64,000 nucleotides of DNA from Croceicoccus mobilis. GTDB lineage: Bacteria; Pseudomonadota; Alphaproteobacteria; Sphingomonadales; Sphingomonadaceae. Below the pieces are notes generated by a model. It did not search any database. It saw nothing but the letters and a program-made list of their open reading frames with translations, and was not told where the DNA came from. The stretch is from positions 124,001 through 188,000 of the forward strand of contig NZ_LYWZ01000020.1 of assembly GCF_001661965.1 (NCBI RefSeq). The letters run 5' to 3'. Of the stretch, positions 61,679 to 64,000 are shown in pieces (the first letter of the stretch is position 1; each line of letters starts with the position of its first letter). The translations under genes and the position numbers were made by a program.

Positions 61679-63085
61679 TTATTGCTGGATGCCCACGCCG
61701 ATCATGGCGCGCGGCTGGTCCATCTCTGCCGACGCAACAGGGTAGGAGCAGTAATCCGCCGCGTAATAGGCGCCAGGGCGGTGATTGCCCGAAAGCCCCA
61801 CGCCGCCAAAGGGCGCGTTCGACGATGCGCCATTGGTCGGCCGGTTCCAGTTGACGATGCCGGCGCGAATCTCGCGCCAGAACCGGCCATAAAGTTCGGG
61901 CGTGCCGCCCACCAGCGAGGCCGAGAGGCCATAGGCGGTATTGTTCGCCTCGGTCAGCGCGGCCTTGAAGTTGGAAACGCGAATTACCTGCAGCAGCGGG
62001 CCGAACAGTTCTTCGTCGCGGCGTTCCATGTCGGTGGTGTCGACGATGCCGGGGCTAAGGAAGGGCAGGCCTTCCTTCATTCGCTCCAGCGGGCGGATCA
62101 CCTTGCCGCCGCGGTTCACGATGCCTTCGTATCCGCGCAGCATGGTTTCCGCCGCTTGATTGTCAATGACAGGGCCCATGAAGGGGGCGGGCTGGTCGAA
62201 CGGGCCGCCCACGATCATCTTGTCGACCAGCTTCGTCAGCGCGGCCATCACGTCGTCATACATGGTGTCGCGCACGATCAGCCGGCGCGCCGCGGTGCAG
62301 CGTTGACCCGCGGTGGTATAGGCCGACTGCACGATGGTCGCCGCCGTGTCCTGGATCAGCGGCGTGTCCCACACGATCAGCGGGTTGTTGCCGCCCATCT
62401 CGAGCGCGGTGATGACGCCGGGGCGTTCGACCAGCTGTTTCCTGATGGCGATGCCGGTGTTCGACGATCCGGTGAACAGCACGCCGTCGATGCGCGGATC
62501 GGTCGTCAGCGCGCGGCCTTCGTCGGGGCCGCCCAGCAGCAGCTGAATGACATTCTTAGGGAAACCCGCCGCCTCGAAATAGGAGACGAGGCGTTCGCCC
62601 ACCGCCGGGGTCTTTTCCGACGGCTTGAACACGACCGTATTGCCCGCCAGCAGGGCAGGGACGATGTGGCCGTTGGGCAGATGCGCCGGGAAATTATAGG
62701 GGCCCAATACCGCCATCACGCCATGCGGCTTATGGCGCAGTCCGTTCCTTGCGCCCATCGCGCCTTCGGTCACGCGATTGCCCGCGCGCTCGGCATGGGC
62801 GGCAAGCGAGATGTCGACCTTGCCGATCACCGCCTGCACTTCGGTTTCGGCTTCCCAATGCGGCTTGCCGGTTTCGCGCGCGATCAGTTTCGCAAGCCCG
62901 CCCGCATCGGCACGGACCTGATTGGCGAAACGCTTGAGGAGTTCGGCCCGGCGCGCCAGCGGCTCTGCCGACCATGAAGAGAACGCGGTGCGCGAGGCGT
63001 CGAGGATTTCGTGCCGGTCGCCGGGTGTGCCGCGCCAGAAGATCTCTCCGGTCGCGGGCTCTGCTGAAGTCAGTTCGGTAGTCAA
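61679..63085 (-). CDS. astD: Succinylglutamate-semialdehyde dehydrogenase
   Basis: Fourth enzyme of the arginine succinyltransferase (AST) pathway, oxidising succinylglutamate semialdehyde with NAD. 468 residues of the aldehyde dehydrogenase fold. Catalytic Cys in TTAGQRCTAARR, Glu in ITALEMGGNN, and the AstD-specific tail HRPGAYYAADYCSYPVAS. TTG start at 63085. The other ast genes are not in this window, so it may act with partners elsewhere. Confidence 0.93.
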   Translation of the reverse strand: MTTELTSAEPATGEIFWRGTPGDRHEILDASRTAFSSWSAEPLARRAELLKRFANQVRADAGGLAKLIARETGKPHWEAETEVQAVIGKVDISLAAHAERAGNRVTEGAMGARNGLRHKPHGVMAVLGPYNFPAHLPNGHIVPALLAGNTVVFKPSEKTPAVGERLVSYFEAAGFPKNVIQLLLGGPDEGRALTTDPRIDGVLFTGSSNTGIAIRKQLVERPGVITALEMGGNNPLIVWDTPLIQDTAATIVQSAYTTAGQRCTAARRLIVRDTMYDDVMAALTKLVDKMIVGGPFDQPAPFMGPVIDNQAAETMLRGYEGIVNRGGKVIRPLERMKEGLPFLSPGIVDTTDMERRDEELFGPLLQVIRVSNFKAALTEANNTAYGLSASLVGGTPELYGRFWREIRAGIVNWNRPTNGASSNAPFGGVGLSGNHRPGAYYAADYCSYPVASAEMDQPRAMIGVGIQQ

Positions 63086-63208
63086 GTTGGCTCCGTCTTG
63101 GGCGTGCCTGGTAGGAATATGTGCGCAGGACTAGCCGATCCCGCACGCGCTTACCAGTGGGGCGGAAGGGTGATTGCCTTCGCCGTTTCGCTCGCTAGAA
63201 CGGGCGCG

Positions 63209-63745
63209 ATGTCGCAGACCAGTTTGATCGCCCGCATGGCGCTTGCCGCCACCCCTGTTCTTGCCCTTGCCGCAACGCCTGCCAGCGCCCAGCAGGCCCA
63301 GCCGGCGGCAGGCACGAATGTCCCACCTGTCGCTGCAGCTCCCGTGCCGGGCGAAATGGAACTGGCGCAGCTGATCTGGTCGACGATGGTGGCGATCGAG
63401 CATGCCAATGCCAGCGGTAATTACACCGTGCTGCGCGATACCGCGGCGACCGGATTCCAGATCAACAATGACCCTGCCAAGCTGGCTCAGATCTTTGCGG
63501 GCCTGCGGTCCACCCGGATCGACCTATCGACGACGCTGGTCACTGCGCCGCGCTATACCGCGCCCCCGCGCCAGCTGCGCCCCGACGTGTTTCAGGTGCA
63601 GGGTTATTTCCCGCTGCGCCCGCGCACGGTGGTCTTCGATCTTGCCTTCCAATGGCAGAACGGACGCTGGCGCCTGTTCGGCGTCAGCGTTGAACCGCGC
63701 GTGATGCTGGACCAGGCAGAGGGCGCGAAACCCGCTGCCAAATGA
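63209..63745 (+). CDS. Exported protein of unknown function
   Basis: A 178-residue protein with a signal peptide (MALAATPVLALAATPASAQQ). A short Pro/Ala linker leads to a single folded domain of about 130 residues (ELAQLIWSTMVAIEHANASG, NYTVLRDTAATGFQ, then FDLAFQWQNGRWRLFGVSVE), which has the alternation of an NTF2-like cone fold. I do not recognise a family by name. ATG at 63209. It is divergent from astD and converges with the last gene. Confidence 0.7.
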   Translation: MSQTSLIARMALAATPVLALAATPASAQQAQPAAGTNVPPVAAAPVPGEMELAQLIWSTMVAIEHANASGNYTVLRDTAATGFQINNDPAKLAQIFAGLRSTRIDLSTTLVTAPRYTAPPRQLRPDVFQVQGYFPLRPRTVVFDLAFQWQNGRWRLFGVSVEPRVMLDQAEGAKPAAK

Positions 63746-64000
63746 TCAATGGCCCGCAGGTGCCGGGGCGGGGCCATGCGCCGCGCCCATGGCGCGCAGG
63801 GCGGTGACCTTGTCGGTCAGCATCTGCCAGTCGTCGCGTTGATCGATGGCGGACCAGATTGCCTCGACCTCTTCGATCACCATGGATTGCGCGGCGCCGC
63901 CTGACCAATAGGGGTCTGTGTCGGCAACGCGCTCGGCCTCGTCGTAAAGCTTGCGGAACGCTGCGAAGGCTTCGCTGTCCGGCAAGGTGCCGCTGCGCGC
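63746..64000 (-). CDS. C-terminal fragment, not identified (possibly SelO-like)
   Basis: At least 84 residues, open to the right edge of the window, so the N-terminus is outside. The visible part reads FRKLYDEAERVADTDPYWSG, AAQSMVIEEVEAIWSAIDQR and DDWQMLTDKVTALRAMG, then a Pro/Ala tail. The pattern reminds me of the C-terminal end of alphaproteobacterial SelO (YdiU) protein AMPylases, but without the kinase-like core this remains a guess. A TTG at 63985 is probably internal, not the start. Confidence 0.45.
   Translation of the reverse strand, partial: ARSGTLPDSEAFAAFRKLYDEAERVADTDPYWSGGAAQSMVIEEVEAIWSAIDQRDDWQMLTDKVTALRAMGAAHGPAPAPAGH

Noticed and set aside
1-64000. CRISPR arrays, insertion sequences, prophage or integrase genes
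   Set aside because: No regular spaced repeats, transposase, integrase or phage structural genes were seen; gene content and codon use look uniform.

Overview
The window looks like an ordinary chromosomal stretch from a high-GC alphaproteobacterium of the order Sphingomonadales, most likely an Erythrobacteraceae relative. I infer this from protein families and gene order: sspB beside hisB, pyrE-pdxJ-acpS-lepB, a complete ybgC-tolQRAB-pal block, an aa3-type cox operon carrying DUF983 and SURF1, UrcA and DUF3008/DUF2945 proteins, and an AstD with the family's typical C-terminus. No insertion sequence, prophage, CRISPR array or rRNA operon is visible. Genes are densely packed, and many neighbours overlap by 1-4 bases (ATGA, GTGA or TTGA junctions).

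Layout. 1-8.8 kb: mostly single genes for stress, redox and membrane functions (DUF188 fragment, OsmC, PhnA-like, VOC, UrcA, DUF2061, pyroglutamyl peptidase, a Pro/Ala-rich membrane protein, PEBP, SWIB, DoxX, an ion channel), then a three-gene DUF mini-operon and dapD. 9.1-13.3 kb: a subtilisin-like lipoprotein, gmk, a hypothetical gene and sspB. 13.5-19.4 kb: histidine biosynthesis (hisB, hisH, hisA, hisF, hisE) interleaved with a YciI protein, a small membrane protein, a Kef-type antiporter and a HIT protein. 19.5-24.1 kb: the Tol-Pal envelope operon. 24.2-33.1 kb: a J-domain protein, infC, pdeM, hemF, an S41 protease lipoprotein, the bifunctional (p)ppGpp enzyme, a cyclophilin and tRNA-Val(UAC). 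33.2-37.8 kb: a TlpA-like thioredoxin, argH, a small lipoprotein, lysA and a shortened siroheme synthase. 37.8-43.5 kb: ruvX, a DUF3089 hydrolase, an AI-2E-type exporter, and lepB-acpS-pdxJ-pyrE on the minus strand. 43.8-50.4 kb: the cytochrome c oxidase operon (coxB, coxA, ctaB, a small CoxF-like gene, ctaG, coxC, DUF983, SURF1). 50.4-55.2 kb: thrC, a methyltransferase, folB, an SDR-like fragment, and moaA-moaD-moaE. 55.3-64 kb: a small membrane peptide behind an FNR-like promoter, rplU-rpmA, a GNAT-like remnant, a PF10118-type protein divergent from a TetR regulator, ygfZ, rarD, a glycine-zipper protein, astD and two partly characterised genes.

How the genes work together: most of the window is core metabolism (lysine, arginine, threonine, histidine, pyridoxal phosphate, pyrimidine, molybdopterin, heme), envelope integrity and aerobic respiration. 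I found no large undescribed system. The observations most worth a second look are small: a class II FNR-like promoter driving a 41-residue membrane peptide, an apparent AUA start codon for infC, two mutually exclusive hairpins before the SWIB gene, and several shortened enzyme paralogues (siroheme synthase, SDR-like, GNAT-like) kept inside conserved operons.
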